Shown: piece after piece, positions 46,036 through 58,390 of the stretch
Position numbering within the stretch: the stretch's first letter is position 1
How the letters are laid out: the number at the start of each line of letters is the position of its first letter
Source of the DNA: Rehmannia glutinosa
Lineage: Eukaryota; Streptophyta; Magnoliopsida; Lamiales; Orobanchaceae
Direction: 5' to 3'
NCBI GenBank assembly: GCA_016081115.2
Contig: CM071932.1
Location: 59,489,639 to 59,553,638, forward strand
Length of the DNA: 64,000 nt
Translations under genes and position numbers: made by a program
The notes under the pieces: model-generated
The model's input: only the letters and a program-made list of their open reading frames with translations
Told to the model about the DNA's origin: nothing
Databases searched by the model: none

Positions 46036-46810
46036 AAATCCATACAAGCCTTAACGGTGAGATTCAATCCAAACAAACTCAGATCAAACTCTATCCGAGA
46101 ACACATCCCTAATTAGAAATGCAATATCATCAAGACTTGAGGGTCACCATAAATTTTCCATTTTATATAAAGTAATAATTTGTAAGGGTCTTAATTAAAT
46201 TTGTGAGTTGTGGAAATAGTTGCAACAGTCGTCGGATATTAATTTCATGATGGGCCCTAGACCATGTGCCCTTATGAATTATGATCTACTACATTAGTAT
46301 TAGTAATTATACTCCTTGTCACCGATTTCTTACACGAAATCTTCCTTTATTTTTTATTTCTGATAATGACATAGATAATAAACAGCTGTAATCCAATTTT
46401 CAAGATTGTCTCAAATTTTGATCAACCATCCATCAAAAAGAATTTGTATTTATTTATTTTTGATCAACCACACTGCCTACCTTCCACGGCATCCAAAATA
46501 TAAGATAAAATTACTGGTAAGTAGTAGCTAATACGAGGAATAATTTTTCAACTAATCTTGATTTGTTGGGGTTTGCTGCGTGCATTTTTAGGTATTATGT
46601 CTGATTACGTATAAAATTCATTTTTAAAATTTATAGATTGGTATAAAAACGCATTTGTCTATGTATTTTGCTAAAAGTAGCTGACCTACTTGGCTACTTG
46701 TGGTGAACTGACGGTAGCTGCATGTGGTCAAATAGATGGAGTTCCCATTGGCCATTTCCACCTTGTAGTATATGTATCATAAAACCGGGGATAAATATTG
46801 AAGTAAATTG

Positions 46811-46841
<31 letters not shown>

Positions 46842-47487
46842 GTTGAAGCATTGAAATTTTAAGAATGTCTATCGCTCAAAAAAAAAAAGGTTTAAGATTT
46901 TTTTTAAATTATTATTATATTAATTATAATTTTTTTAAACCATTATATTTTTTTGTTAATAATATATTATAAGTTCAAAAATATTGTGTTACGCCCTCAA
47001 GACCAAGGTCCTAACTCCACCACAAAAGCTAGCTCATGAATGGAAGTTTGACCCTAACTTTAAGTACCAATACGCAATTGCTTGTGGATCCGATCGGGGA
47101 TCGTATTATATTGATACTATCTTAACAAATACTTAAAAAGCTTTATAATAAAATTAAATTTATCATTTTATAAATTAATTTCAAACATGTTATGCATGCT
47201 ATGTACAAAAATAATATGTTGATCATTTCGATCAGTAATTTAGTATATCCGAGCAAACTATAAATAGCATCTCATACATCTTAAATTATCTTTTCATAGC
47301 ACCATTGAAAACTTGATGTGGTGACTGGCCGAGAGTTAATTTTGAAATATATACGTACAATACTACTCACAATTCACAGTCTCTAGCTCCAAACTCAATA
47401 TGATGAAAATCTTTTTTTCTTAAATTTATTTTTGCATAAAGGAAACATGTATATATTGAATAACGTAAAACCTAAAGGCCCATTAGG
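46036..47487. other. AT-rich intergenic DNA
   Basis: No gene recognised. It contains a perfect (AC)14 microsatellite at 46811-46838 and a long AT-only tract at about 46885-46985. Confidence 0.5.
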
Positions 47488-47490
47488 TAA

Positions 47491-48023
47491 CACTACAAAA
47501 AAAAAAATAAAAATTATGGTGACACTAGGAAAAAATACAAATTATGGTATATACAAGTAGAAGTAGTGATGATAATGTTAAATTTTATTATAATATATAT
47601 TAAGTGATAAAGAATTTTAATTTATCATAATAATGATTTTCACAAGCTTGATAGTGATACGAATTATTTTAAGTTGTCATTATTAATAATTGGTAGCACG
47701 TAAACAAAATGTTGTCACTTGTAATTTTAGTGACTACTATTGTTTTTTTTTTTTTCCATTGAAGAAAACTACTAAAGGATCGTTGTTGTTAGGTTGTAAT
47801 TGTATATATACGTTGTCATTAGTTGTCAATAATGATCACTTAAAAAACTAACTCTTGTTACTATATGTTAAGTTATTATTGTGGTAAAAATATCAATTAT
47901 CATCACTTAATACATGTTATTATGAATAGAAAACTGTTATCACTTACTACACGTAAACTAATAACTTTCAAACCATCAGTTAATTTTTCATCACGTTATT
48001 ATTCTTGTTATTTTTTTGTAATG
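47491..48023. mobile_element. CACTA-like MITE (533 bp)
   Basis: It starts CACTACAAAAAAA and ends TTTTTTTGTAATG, with an exact 3-bp TAA on both sides (47488-47490 and 48024-48026). CACTA ends and 3-bp duplications define the CACTA/En-Spm superfamily. The interior has repeated GTTATCACTTA/GTGATAA-type words but no ORF. Confidence 0.55.
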
Positions 48024-48026
48024 TAA

Positions 48027-49686
48027 GTACGCAAATATATTGGCCGATCCAAAATTCACTCCGCTTCCTTGGACAAGTTTTCTGTCTGAACTCCGCTGTA
48101 GACCTGCAATAAAGGGGCCAGAGGGTTGCTCTGATGTACCCTGTCCAACGCTCAAGTCAGAAGATATTCAATGTAGAAAAAGTATAATAATGATGCTGAG
48201 TAAATAGAGTCACTAGTGTAGAATATACTGAAAGACAATATTGATAGATATTCCCTGATTAGGGTTTCCATAAAATTCGGATTCTATTGCGATTCTCGTA
48301 ACAATATTCTATTAATATAAGCTCAGTTTATATTTAGAGGTCGGCCAGTGTGCGATTTAGACCTCGAGATAATTTGGCTATCTCAAGGCATTTTTTCTCA
48401 ACTCATTTACTTCTCCTGTATCAAACTTCCGAACTCCATATCCTCACTCCTAAGGTTCAAGTCAGCCTTCCATGCTTCTTGAGGTCTGCTTATCATCATT
48501 TTGTTGGTTGAGTGGTTTACTATTTACAAGAAGATGGCTAAAGTATTTGGACTGAAAAATGGACAAGATTTTAAGTCGAGGCCAGTATTGAATATTGTCT
48601 CTGCAAGACAAAATTGCCTCGATTACGAAATGCTTACGGTTCCGGCAATCGTCCCTAAAAAATAATGACTTTAACAGGTTCGACTTAGCAGCACTTGCAA
48701 AAGTCGAAACTACAACGAACACAAGTGTTTTAGGCTTTCAAGCTTTTGCAGGGAATACAAACAATATGCAGATGCAAAATGGCTTGATTTATTATCTGAA
48801 TTTTCGTATCTGATTTCATCTGCAGGGGACTCATATATATAAGCATCAAGGTGCCCGATGGAAACGATATATCTTTTGGATCGAAAAGACATGTCTACAG
48901 CCAAAAAATGCACCTGGTTGCTCGAACAGGTGCACCAGTTCGGACGTGCGCGTCCGCGCACTAGTGTGTCCCCCAATTGGATTTTAATTAATTAAAAATA
49001 ATTAATTAATTTTTAAAAGATTTTAAATAAATTTGGTCCAAAAAAAGTATAAGGGTCCCCAAGCCCAGACCCGACCGAGTGTGTGTGTTTTGAACCAAAC
49101 CCACAAACATGTAGGTCGTCACCCCTTTAAAAACTTTGGTGCCCCAAGGGCCCAAACCAAATTGTCCAACTTAGGATTTATAAATTGAGCAAACTTTGGC
49201 TTTCCACTCTATGTGGGGTGGAGAATTTCTCATTCCCCACATTTTCTATTTTCCATACCAATTTCTAGTTTTAAGTGGCTAACTTCTATAATTAATTTCC
49301 CATTCACCCGGAATTGATTTTGAGAAATTCCAAATGTCAATATCATCTACTCACTTAGTAAAATATTTACAAATAATTTAATTTTATTTTTCACTAATAG
49401 AAACCACTTAAATATTTGGCCAAAATCGGGTCAACACCCAATTTAACATAACCAAATTCCAACACATTTATCGTTACAACTCAGTCTTGTATTTATATCA
49501 CAGGAAATTCACTTCAACTTCTTGAAAAGAGGTCAGTCAGGCCAACTAGTCTGTCAATTTCCTTATCATACTTATTCAGTTCGGTCGATGAGATCGGGTT
49601 ATTTGAGCCCACATCATATGGACATTTCATTTTACGATATTGACATTTTCTTTGTGTTACAATTTAAGAAAGTACAACTATTATGT
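48027..49686. other. Unclassified repeat-like intergenic DNA
   Basis: No protein match. Blocks such as CCCTGTCCAACGCTCAAGTC (48139-48158) and the hairpin TGCACCTGGTTG ... CAGGTGCACC (48909-48935) resemble words I associate with LTRs of other plant elements. I could not define ends. It may hold an old solo LTR. Confidence 0.3.
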
Positions 49687-49694
49687 CACACGAA

Positions 49695-50232
49695 TAGGGA
49701 TGTCAACGGGGCGGGGCGGGGCCGGGGGAGCCATCCCCATCCCCGTCCCCGCGACCGCGGGGAATCCCCGTCCCCGTCCCCGTGAGACAAACGGGGAAAA
49801 ATTCCCCCATCCCCGTCCCCGCCCCCGCGGGTATTCCCCGCCCCGGTTTCAATTTATTTTTTTTTTGCAAAAAAAATATTTTTTTAAAAAAAAGTAACTA
49901 TTTTTAAATATTTAAAATATATAAATTATATAAAATAACTAATAAAACAATAATTAATAAAATAAATTAAAAATTTTGTCATTTTATTATATTTAATATG
50001 TATATATTTATAATATATTATATATATTTAAAATATTATATTATATATTAATATTCGGTTCCCCGCGGGGAACGGGGCGGGGATCCCCGCGGGGCGGGGA
50101 GTATGATCCCCGTCCCCGCCAACGGGGAAAAAAAATTCCCCATCCCCGTCCCCACGGGGAAATTCGGGAATCCCGCCTGCGTTCGGGCGGATCCCCCGGG
50201 AACGGGGATTCCCCGCCCCACTGCCATCTCTA
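49695..50232. mobile_element. GC-rich hAT-like MITE (538 bp)
   Basis: The ends TAGGGATGTCAACGGGGCGG and, in reverse complement, TAGAGATGGCAGTGGGGCGG are inverted repeats. They extend through long CCCCGTCCCCG-rich arms (49710-49850 and 50055-50220) around an AT-only core (49855-50055). An exact 8-bp duplication CACACGAA lies at 49687-49694 and 50233-50240, fitting hAT. The sharp GC/AT contrast is striking. Confidence 0.7.
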
Positions 50233-50240
50233 CACACGAA

Positions 50241-50776
50241 ACTCCCAAATAAAAAAATATTTATCCAGCAAGTTTTAATTGTTTTCTTGCTTTATCATCA
50301 AGGAAAACTTTTTTATGAAAATGACCATAAACTATTTGCGAAGCAACCAAATAATTAACGAGAACAAAAAGATACCACATGTTTCATCTAGTTCTCCTCT
50401 TAGAAGGAGTCTGCGTTAACCCTAGGGTTTCTGGTTAGGGTTTTCCTTTAGGTTGTGCTTCATGGCTGTCCGGATATTTCGAGCTGCCTTCCCACCATCA
50501 TTTCCACCGCTACCATTCCACCATCTTTCTTCTCCCCACCTTCTATCCTGTTTCATCATTTGTCCTTTTCTTTTTTCTCGTCTGGTTTTTTTCCTTTTTC
50601 TTATTTCTGTGGTTTTCTTGTAGGGTCCACGAGTGCTAGGGTTCGATGGCTTTCTCCACCACTTCGATCGAGATAAGATTTCACGGTGGGTAATGACACG
50701 TTTTGTCCCATCCCTTGCGGTCAGGCTGCGTATTTGTACCCTGGTTTTCGGTTTGAAGTAACATCGGGTAAACATT
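50241..50776 (+). other. LINE 5' flank and leader
   Basis: No ORF resembling a protein. The later part (about 50400-50776) is the probable LINE 5' UTR, with a C/T-rich stretch at 50480-50590. No target duplication could be tied to the LINE start. Confidence 0.4.
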
Positions 50777-52331
50777 ATGGAGGATCTTACGGATAGAGAT
50801 GAGGCAGTCATAGACCTGGATGAATCCATCCATGCTGACCCAAACAATTCGATGGGGATGAACTTATGATTGGTTGTAAAGCTTTATACGGACAAGGCTT
50901 GGAAAGTATTCTATTTAATAGAAGTCATGAAGAAATCGTGGAAAACTAAGAAATTGGTAATCGCACGGGAATGGGGGGCCGACCTCATCCTATTCCGATT
51001 TGAGGACGGAGAAGATAGGGAGAAGGTGCTAGCCAGCCAGCCTTGGCACTACGACGGGGGGTTATTTGCGATCCGAAAACTCGAACACAATGAACAACCA
51101 TCAACGACAAAGGTTCCGAGAGCAGCCTTTTGGATCCGTGCATATGATGTCCCTGTAGCATGCATGAATCCGAACTCCGCCCAAACTATAGCACGTTAGT
51201 TGGGAGAACCGAAAACCCTAGAGCTCTTCACTGAAGGATTGTTTGGTAAATTCCTGCATTTTAAAATCCTCGTCGATGTGACAAAGCCGCTGAATAGGGT
51301 GATTACAATCCGCGTTCAAGGTAACAAATTGGTGCTTCCCCTCAAATATGAATCTCTGCCGACGTACTGTTATTATTGCGGATTGATAGGTCATTTCTTT
51401 AGAAACTGTGAGGGTTTTGACCGCAATTAGTGCCAAGATACAACCAGTATGAAGTATGGGTCGTGGTTAAAAGATTCCCCCTTCCGACGCTCATATACCA
51501 CTAAGGATACCTACAATCGTACACCCACTACCCGAAACCTTTTTGGCCGGGAGATATCAGCAGAATCTTCATCACAGTCCTCCCACAATACCCTAAACCC
51601 TATACGAACACAACCTATCAATGCCCCACCCCACTCGTGCTCTCCCCCTGACCGTGATGAGGCATTAAGCCCTGGAAATGAAATTCTCCAAAAATCTCTT
51701 AAATCATTATCCCTCAACTCATGCCCCCACAATGCCCAAACCACCCAACCCAACGCATGCACCAATGAACCACCGACCCCAACTAGTGCCAATAACCCCA
51801 AGCTCCTCCTGGAGGGCCCACCAAAAGCCATTCAAAACCATCACACCTCTAATACCAATGCAATAACAAAACAGCCTACCCAATCCGATCAAGACACACC
51901 CACGCCTATCACTATACCACAAACTAACACCATATGTCACGAAACCTTCCCCCCTATGCACATGCAATCTCCTCCATATAACCATAACCCCAACCAACCA
52001 TCTCTACGTAAACCACACAACTCACCACTCACCCTTTCACAAGCCCTACCCAACCCAGCCATACACCCTCAGCCTCCCAACAAACTCAACCCAATCAACC
52101 CATCACAAACACATCAGCAACCCAGAAACCAAATAATGTGTGAAACCGGTTGAAAAACCGTACACCAGCCCAAAAACCCTCCAAGTCCTTTAACAAATCT
52201 AAAAGAAAATAGGATGAAATAACCCCCCGTGCTGAGGATTCTGATGATACGACGTTAAAAAAAGTGAAGGAGTTTGGATTATATAATGTTCTGTGTACAT
52301 TTACTCCCTACAGTGTCCGCCGAGCCCAATG
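50777..52331 (+). pseudogene. LINE ORF1 (DUF4283-type with CCHC zinc knuckle)
   Basis: ATG 50777 (MEDLTDRDEAVIDLDES). One frame continues to 52153 apart from stops at 50867, 51197 and 51428. The N-terminal region (YTDKAWKVFYLIEVMKKSW, LILFRFEDGEDREKVLASQP, IRAYDVP) matches the DUF4283 domain of plant LINE ORF1. A canonical knuckle CYYCGLIGHFFRNC follows at 51367-51408, then a long Pro/Asn/Thr-rich tail. A shift near 52150 moves the frame into a basic end (KNRTPAQKPSKSFNKSKRK). ORF1 proteins bind element RNA and act as chaperones. Confidence 0.85.
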
Positions 52332-52453
52332 AGTTGCCTAAGTTGGAACTGTCGGGGGCTTGGAAACCCACTAACAGTTCGCGTGCTTCAACGTTATATC
52401 AATGAAAAAGATCCCAGTTTGTTTTCTTTATGGAGACCAAACTCAGTAGCGAT
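52329..52453 (+). pseudogene. LINE ORF2 endonuclease, 5' piece
   Basis: ATG 52329 gives MSCLSWNCRGLGNPLTVRVL, the start of the apurinic-type endonuclease in plant LINE ORF2. It is overlapped by a few bases with the end of ORF1. After a frameshift near 52425 it reads toward METKLSS. The Copia insertion follows at once; removing it joins SSD to EVKE downstream. Confidence 0.85.
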
Positions 52454-53724
52454 TGTTAGATAAATATTTTTATCATGATTTTGATGATTATGCTCGATTT
52501 TGTTCAAATGAGTTTTTAAACCAAAACAATGTCCCTAAATGTTGTCTAAATACTTCCGATCGACTTAAAATGTTTTTACTATTTTTTGGAGTATTTTTTG
52601 GAGTTTATTTTCGATAAAAAATTGGACAACACATTTATTTCAGCTCAACCGGTCGCCCTATAGGGCAACCCGCACTGAGTTGCCGAGAAACAGAAAATGG
52701 GGCGTAAGAAAAAGGGACAGGCGGCCGGTCGACCGGTGGTCGACCGTGAGGGCGACTGCACTGGGAGTTGGTTTTTTTGTTCAGACTTCTCTGTTTTCGT
52801 AAAATCTTCAAGTCCAACCAAATCATAGCTAAGGCGACGGCCGCACCCCCTCCGACCGGTCCCCTGTGTAAAAATTCGCAGAATTCAATTTCAATCTTAT
52901 CTCTGCGCGACCGGTCGAATCCTATGTTTATCGCAAACTATCCGTTGCGTTTTGCATGACTTTTCCCTATTTTGTGGGATTGATTTCTAATGACTATATT
53001 GATCATTTTTAATGGTTTCTTTTTGCAGCAAATCACTCCCCAGGAGGAGGAGCCAATGTCCGAAATGAAAGCCAAGTCCTCTCCTATAAATAGAGGCTTC
53101 ATTCAAGCAACAAGACACAACACTCCATACAAGCAAAGAGCAAACAAAGCAAACATTTTTATATCTTGTTGTATTAGCCTAAGCACTTTCACTTGCACAA
53201 ATTTGAGGTCTAGGCTTTCAATTCTTGATTACACTTGTACTCATATTGTTTCAATCTTCATTGAGTTGTAATCTTGATTTTGGTCATCATTCAACACAAG
53301 ACATCCTTGTGAGTATTCTTGTGGTAAGAATACACTTGGGTGATCTAGGTGATAGGTGTTTGAAGGTTGTGGTAATCTTCAAAGGTGTTGAAAGAGGGTT
53401 TTGGTAATCCTCAAGGTGTTGTAAGAGGGTTGTGGTAATCCTCAAGGTGGTGAAAGAGGGTTGTGGTAATCCTCAAGGTGTTATATTAATTTTTGGTAAA
53501 TTAATAAAATCTTTTTTTCTTTTTGAAATCCATCCCGGATATACTGGGGTGGTAGTAGATTAGGCCCTAGGTGGGTTGAACTACTATAAATCGACGTGTG
53601 CTATTTATTTTCCGCACTTAGCATTTCATCTTTGCTTGAGTTTTTCGAAAAAGAGGGCAAAATCTGAAAAACCGGGATAATCTATTCACCCCCCTCTAGA
53701 TTATTGTAGCCACTTGGACTAACA
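52454..53724 (+). repeat. 5' LTR of the Copia element
   Basis: 1271 bp. TATA box TATAAATAGAGG at 53095-53106. A GC-rich segment with GGTCGACCGGTGG-type inverted words lies at 52715-52760. Three tandem units of about 30 bp (GTTGTGGTAATCCTCAAGGT) lie at about 53390-53480. Confidence 0.92.
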
Positions 53725-53781
53725 AGTGGTATCAGAGCCAAACTCTTTGGCTAGCTCGTTCCGAGTAAAGAGGAAAGATCC

Positions 53782-55235
53782 GTGGCTACAAATGATGCTC
53801 ATCTCACCACCGGCGTCTCCACCAATAAACCACCGCTATTCGACGCCAACAACTACGCATTTTGGAAAGACCGTATGGAGTGCTTCCTACAAGGGTGCGG
53901 GTTCGACATTTGGAATGTGGTCATTGAAGGAGTTGATCAACCAACAAAGAAATCAGAGGATGGCACCTTGGCTCCTAAACCTTTCAAGGAGTTTGATGAA
54001 AACGACAAAAAGGCTTTCTCTCTAAACGGTAAGGCCTTAAATATTTTGCATTGTTCTCTTACCGCCACCGAGTACAATCGTATAAGAGGCATAAGGTCGG
54101 CACATAAGGTTTGGGAAAAATTGGAGACAATCTATGAAAGGACTAAGAAAGTCAAGCAAACAAGAAAAACCATGCTTGTTAAAGATTTCGAAAACTTTAA
54201 CATGTATGATGGCGAAAGCATCTCCAAAATGGTGGAAATGCTTGGCAATATTGTCAATCCTCTTGTGGCCCTCGGCAAAGTCATTTCCGAAGAAGACAAG
54301 GTGACCAAAGTATTGAATGTTCTTCCCGGCTGATGGTCCGAAAAGGTAACGGCAATCACGGAGGCACAAAATCTTGAGACACTCAAGTTTGACGAGCTTA
54401 TTGGAAATCTACTCATCTATGAAGTCTATCTCAAGGAGAGGAAAAATTCCAAACCATCCACAAATCAATCGGGTATGCAAATTATTCCTAAAGGTCTTGC
54501 TTCTTCTTCTAATAATGCATACTATGATAATGATGATGATGATGATGAGGAGACGGCCGCATTTGTTCGAAAATTTGCAAAATTTGTGAATAAAAATAAA
54601 GCGAGAAAACCAAGAGATAATGCTTGCTTTAAATGCGGAAAACCCGGGCACTTCATTGCCGATTGCCCGAAGCTCGATGAAGAGGAGCAAAAGAAAAAGA
54701 AGCCTTTCACAAAAAAGAAGGCTCTAAATGCGGTAGGAGAAACCGAACACGGTCTCATGGCCATAGACGATGAAAACAATGAGGTACACTCAAACTCTTC
54801 TACTTCCTCCATAGTTGATGACTTGCAATGTGATTTTGATGAATTGCAAATTGAGTTTCAAAATTTAATTGTTAAATACAAAAATTTGAAAAAAGAGCAT
54901 AAGGAGCTTAAGGTTGAAAAGGAAAAATTATTTACCTCTTATGAATCTCTAGACAAAGCTCATGCTCTTACTCTTACTAGAATTCATTCTCTTGAAACCG
55001 AAAAGGAATCGCTCACAAAAGATATTGAATGTTTGAAAAATGATATGCATCGTTTCAACATAAGTACGGATAAAGTCACAAAAATTTTAGATGCACAAAG
55101 AGGTGAGCATTCCAAATCGGAACTTGGTTATAAGCCATTTCAAAGTGTTTTTAAGAAGTACGTGCTAATAATTATAATACTCCTACTTGTTTTTATTGTG
55201 GCAAAGTTGGACATTATGCTAATAATTGCAAATTG
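53782..55235 (+). pseudogene. Copia gag
   Basis: The frame opens at 53782 with GTG where relatives have ATG, giving ATNDAHLTTGVSTNKPPLFD. The gag core is ANNYAFWKDRMECFLQGCG, then VWEKLETIYERTKKVKQ. A TGA at 54331 interrupts it, but the same frame continues through a CCHC knuckle CFKCGKPGHFIADC (54622-54663) and a coiled coil (KYKNLKKEHKELKVEKEKL). After a frameshift near 55160 a second knuckle CFYCGKVGHYANNC appears (55188-55229). Confidence 0.85.
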
Positions 55236-58200
55236 AGAAATAGCTCAAGACATGTTTGGAGACCCAAAGGTCTCAAGACTAACCCCCATGGACCCCAAAA
55301 TTATAGGGTACCTAAAAGAAATTCTTTTGTAGGTAATAGGGGCTATAACAACAATGGAAGATTCAAAATGGCTCGTGGACAGCGGATGTTCATGCCATAT
55401 GACCGGGAGGAGAGAACTTTTTACCAACATCAAGCTCCAAGAAGAGGGTATGGTCATGTTCGGCAATGGCAAAGGAAAAATTCTTGGAAATGGAGAAATT
55501 GGTAACTCTTCTTTCTCTCTTAGTAATGTTCTTTTAGTTGGAGGGCTTAAGTTTAATTTGATAATTGTTAGCCAACTTTGTGATTCAAAATATGATGTTT
55601 CCTTTAATAAAGAAAAATGTCTTATACTTAAAAATGGTGAAATTATTTGTGAAGCAAATAGAAAAGGCAATCTTTACAAAATTTGTACAAGTGATTTGGT
55701 TAGTCAAAATGTTTCTTGTTTAGTCGCCAATAATGATTTAACTAGTTTATGGCATAGGCGACTTGGACATGTTGGATACAAGAATTTGAAAAATATTTAC
55801 AAAAACCAACATGTGAAAGGACTACCCAAATTGAATTTTGAAAATCTTGGCTTATGTGACACTTGTCAAAAGAACAAATTAGTTAAAAGTAGTTTCAAGC
55901 CAAAAAACGAAATTTCCACAACCAAACCCCTACAAATGCTTCACCTTGATTTGTATGGGGATATTGGTACGGCTAGTCTAAGTGGAAAACATTATACTTT
56001 TGTTATCGTCAATGATTTTTCTAGATATACTTGGGCTCTTTTTCTTACCAATAAAAGTGATGTCGTTAATGGGTTTGTTAAGTTGTGTAGACTTATTGAG
56101 AATGAAAAAGAAGACACTATCAAGTCTATTCGAAGCGATCGAGGTGGAGAATTTGACGGTGAATTTAGAGTATTTTGTGAAACCAAAGGATATGCTCATA
56201 ATTTCTCGTCTCCAAGGACACCTCAACAAAATGGAGTAGCCGAACGAAAAAATCAGACATTACAAGAAATGAGTCGGTCCATGCTCAATGAATTTTCACT
56301 TCCAAAATATTTTTGGGCCGAAGTCGTAAGTACCGCTTGCTATGTCATTAATCGAGTTTATATTCGTCCTAAAATGAATAAAACTCCATATGAGCTTTGG
56401 AAAGGTAGAACTCCAAATATTAGTTATTTCAAGATATTTGGTTGTAAATGCTTTATTTTGAATACCAAGGATCAATTGGACAAACTTGATCCTAAGGCCG
56501 ATGAAGGGATATTTATGGGATATTCAACAAAAAGCAAAGCATATCGGGTTTACAATAAGACTAGTGGAGTTGTTGAAGAATCCATCCATGTTAAATTCAA
56601 TGAAGCTTCGGGAGTTGAAAGAATTCCTAATGATGAAAGTGATGAAGAGGATATTATTGAACAAATTGTTCAAATTGATGATCAACCGTCTACATCAAAT
56701 GATCAACCGTCCACTTCAAATGGTCCTCAAGAAGATAGAGGTGCTATCTCGGATCTTCCCGTTGCATTGAAATTTAAGGGAGATCACCCAAAAGATCTTA
56801 TTATTGGTGACCCCCTTGACAAAGTGATGACTCGGAGAAAATTTGCCGAGAAAGCTCTTATTTCTCAAAAAGAGCCTAAAAATGCTAAAGAGGCTATTGA
56901 GGATGAGGATTGGTTCCTAGAGATGCAAGAGGAGTTGAATCAATATGAAAGAAATGATGTATGGGAATTGGTACCTTGTCCTCCTTCTCAAACCATTATT
57001 GGTACAAAATGGGTATTCCGGAACAAACTTGATGATCAAGGCAATATTGTTCGAAATAAGGCAAGGTTAGTAGCTCAAGGGTATTGTCAAGAAGAAGGTA
57101 TTGACTATGATGAAACTTTTGCACCGTGAAAGCACGTTTAGAAGCTATTCGTATTTTACTTGCCTATTCTTGTTTTAAAATTTTCAAACTTTACCAAATG
57201 GATGTTAAATCTGCTTTCTTAAATGGTATTATTCAAGAAGAAGTCTATGTAAAACAACCTCCGGGGTTTGAAAATTTTTCTAGGCCTAATGATGTTTATA
57301 AACTTAAAAAGGCCTTGTATGGTCTAAAACAAGCACCCCGTGCATGGTATGATAGACTTAGTTCTTTTCTTTTACAAAATGGTTTTATAAGAGGTAAAGT
57401 TGATACAACTCTCTTTGTTTTTGAAAAAGGGCAAGATTGTTTACTTGTGCAAATTTATGTTGATGATATTATCTTTGGTGCTACTAATGATTCTTTGTGC
57501 AAGAAATTCTCTAAGTTGATGCAAGGAGAATTTGAAATGAGCATGATGGGGAGCTCAACTTCTTTCTTGGACTCCAAATTAAGCAATGTCAAGAAGGTAT
57601 TTACATTTCACAATCTAAGTATACAAAAGAACTTTTGAAAAAGTTCGGCATTGAAGAAGGAAGAACCGTCTCTACTCCCATGGCAACAAATGTCAAAATT
57701 GACAAAGATGAGAAAGGCAAGTCCGTGGATGAATCAAAGTATCAAGGTGTGATTGGTAGTTTGCTTTATTTAACCGCTAGTAGACCGGACATTCTTCATG
57801 CCGTATGCCTATGTGCTCGTTTTCAAAGCAATCCTAAAGAATCTCATATGAGTGCCGTTAAAAGGATTTTTCGATATTTGAAAGGCACCATTCAATATGG
57901 TTTATTTTATCCAAAGAATGAAAATTTTTTTCTTAAAGGTTATAGTAATTCGGATTATGCGGGAAATATTGATGATCGGAAAAGTACTTAGGATCATGTC
58001 AATTTTTAGCGATTGCCTAGTTTCTTGGTTTTTAAAGAAGCAAAGCGTGTTTCTCTTTCAACGGCCGAATATATTTCTGCCGCATTTTGTTGTACTCAAC
58101 TTCTTTGGATGAAACAAACCTTAGCGGATTACAAATGCTCTTTTGAAAAACGCCTATCTTTTGTGATAATATATCCGCTATAAATATTGCTCAAAACCCG

Positions 58201-58390
58201 GTTCATCATAACCGTACTAAACATATTGAGATTCAACATCATTTTTTAAGGGATTGTGTTTCAAAACGTAAAATTGAGATATCGTTTGTACCATCTCAAG
58301 ATCAATTAGCGGACATTTTTACAAAACCGCTATCTTCCGAGACTTTTGCATCAATACGAGCTCGGTTAGGCATAATGCATATTGAATGAG
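55233..58390 (+). pseudogene. Copia pol (protease, integrase, RT, RNase H)
   Basis: From a shift near 55350 the main frame 55354-57129 holds several domains. Protease WLVDSGCSCHMTG comes first. GAG-pre-integrase LWHRRLGHVGYKNL and CDTCQKNKLV follow. The integrase core is LHLDLYGDIGTA, VNDFSRYTWALF, RSDRGGEFDGEF and PQQNGVAERKNQTL. RT starts at TKWVFRNKLDDQGNIVRNKA. A one-base shift at ETFAP (57126) passes RT to 57140-57600 with YQMDVKSAFLNG, LYGLKQAPRAWYDRL and the active-site YVDDIIFGATND. Another shift near 57570 leads to TPMATN ... SLLYLTASRPDI. RNase H survives only as stop-ridden pieces (SDYAGNIDDRKST, STAEYISAAFCCTQLLWMKQ). Not functional. Confidence 0.9.

Noticed and set aside
51511..51997. 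Minus-strand open frames of about 100 codons
   Set aside because: Shadows of the Pro/Asn-rich tail of LINE ORF1.
53390..53480. CRISPR-like regularly spaced repeats
   Set aside because: They are tandem LTR subrepeats without unique spacers, present in both LTRs of a plant element.
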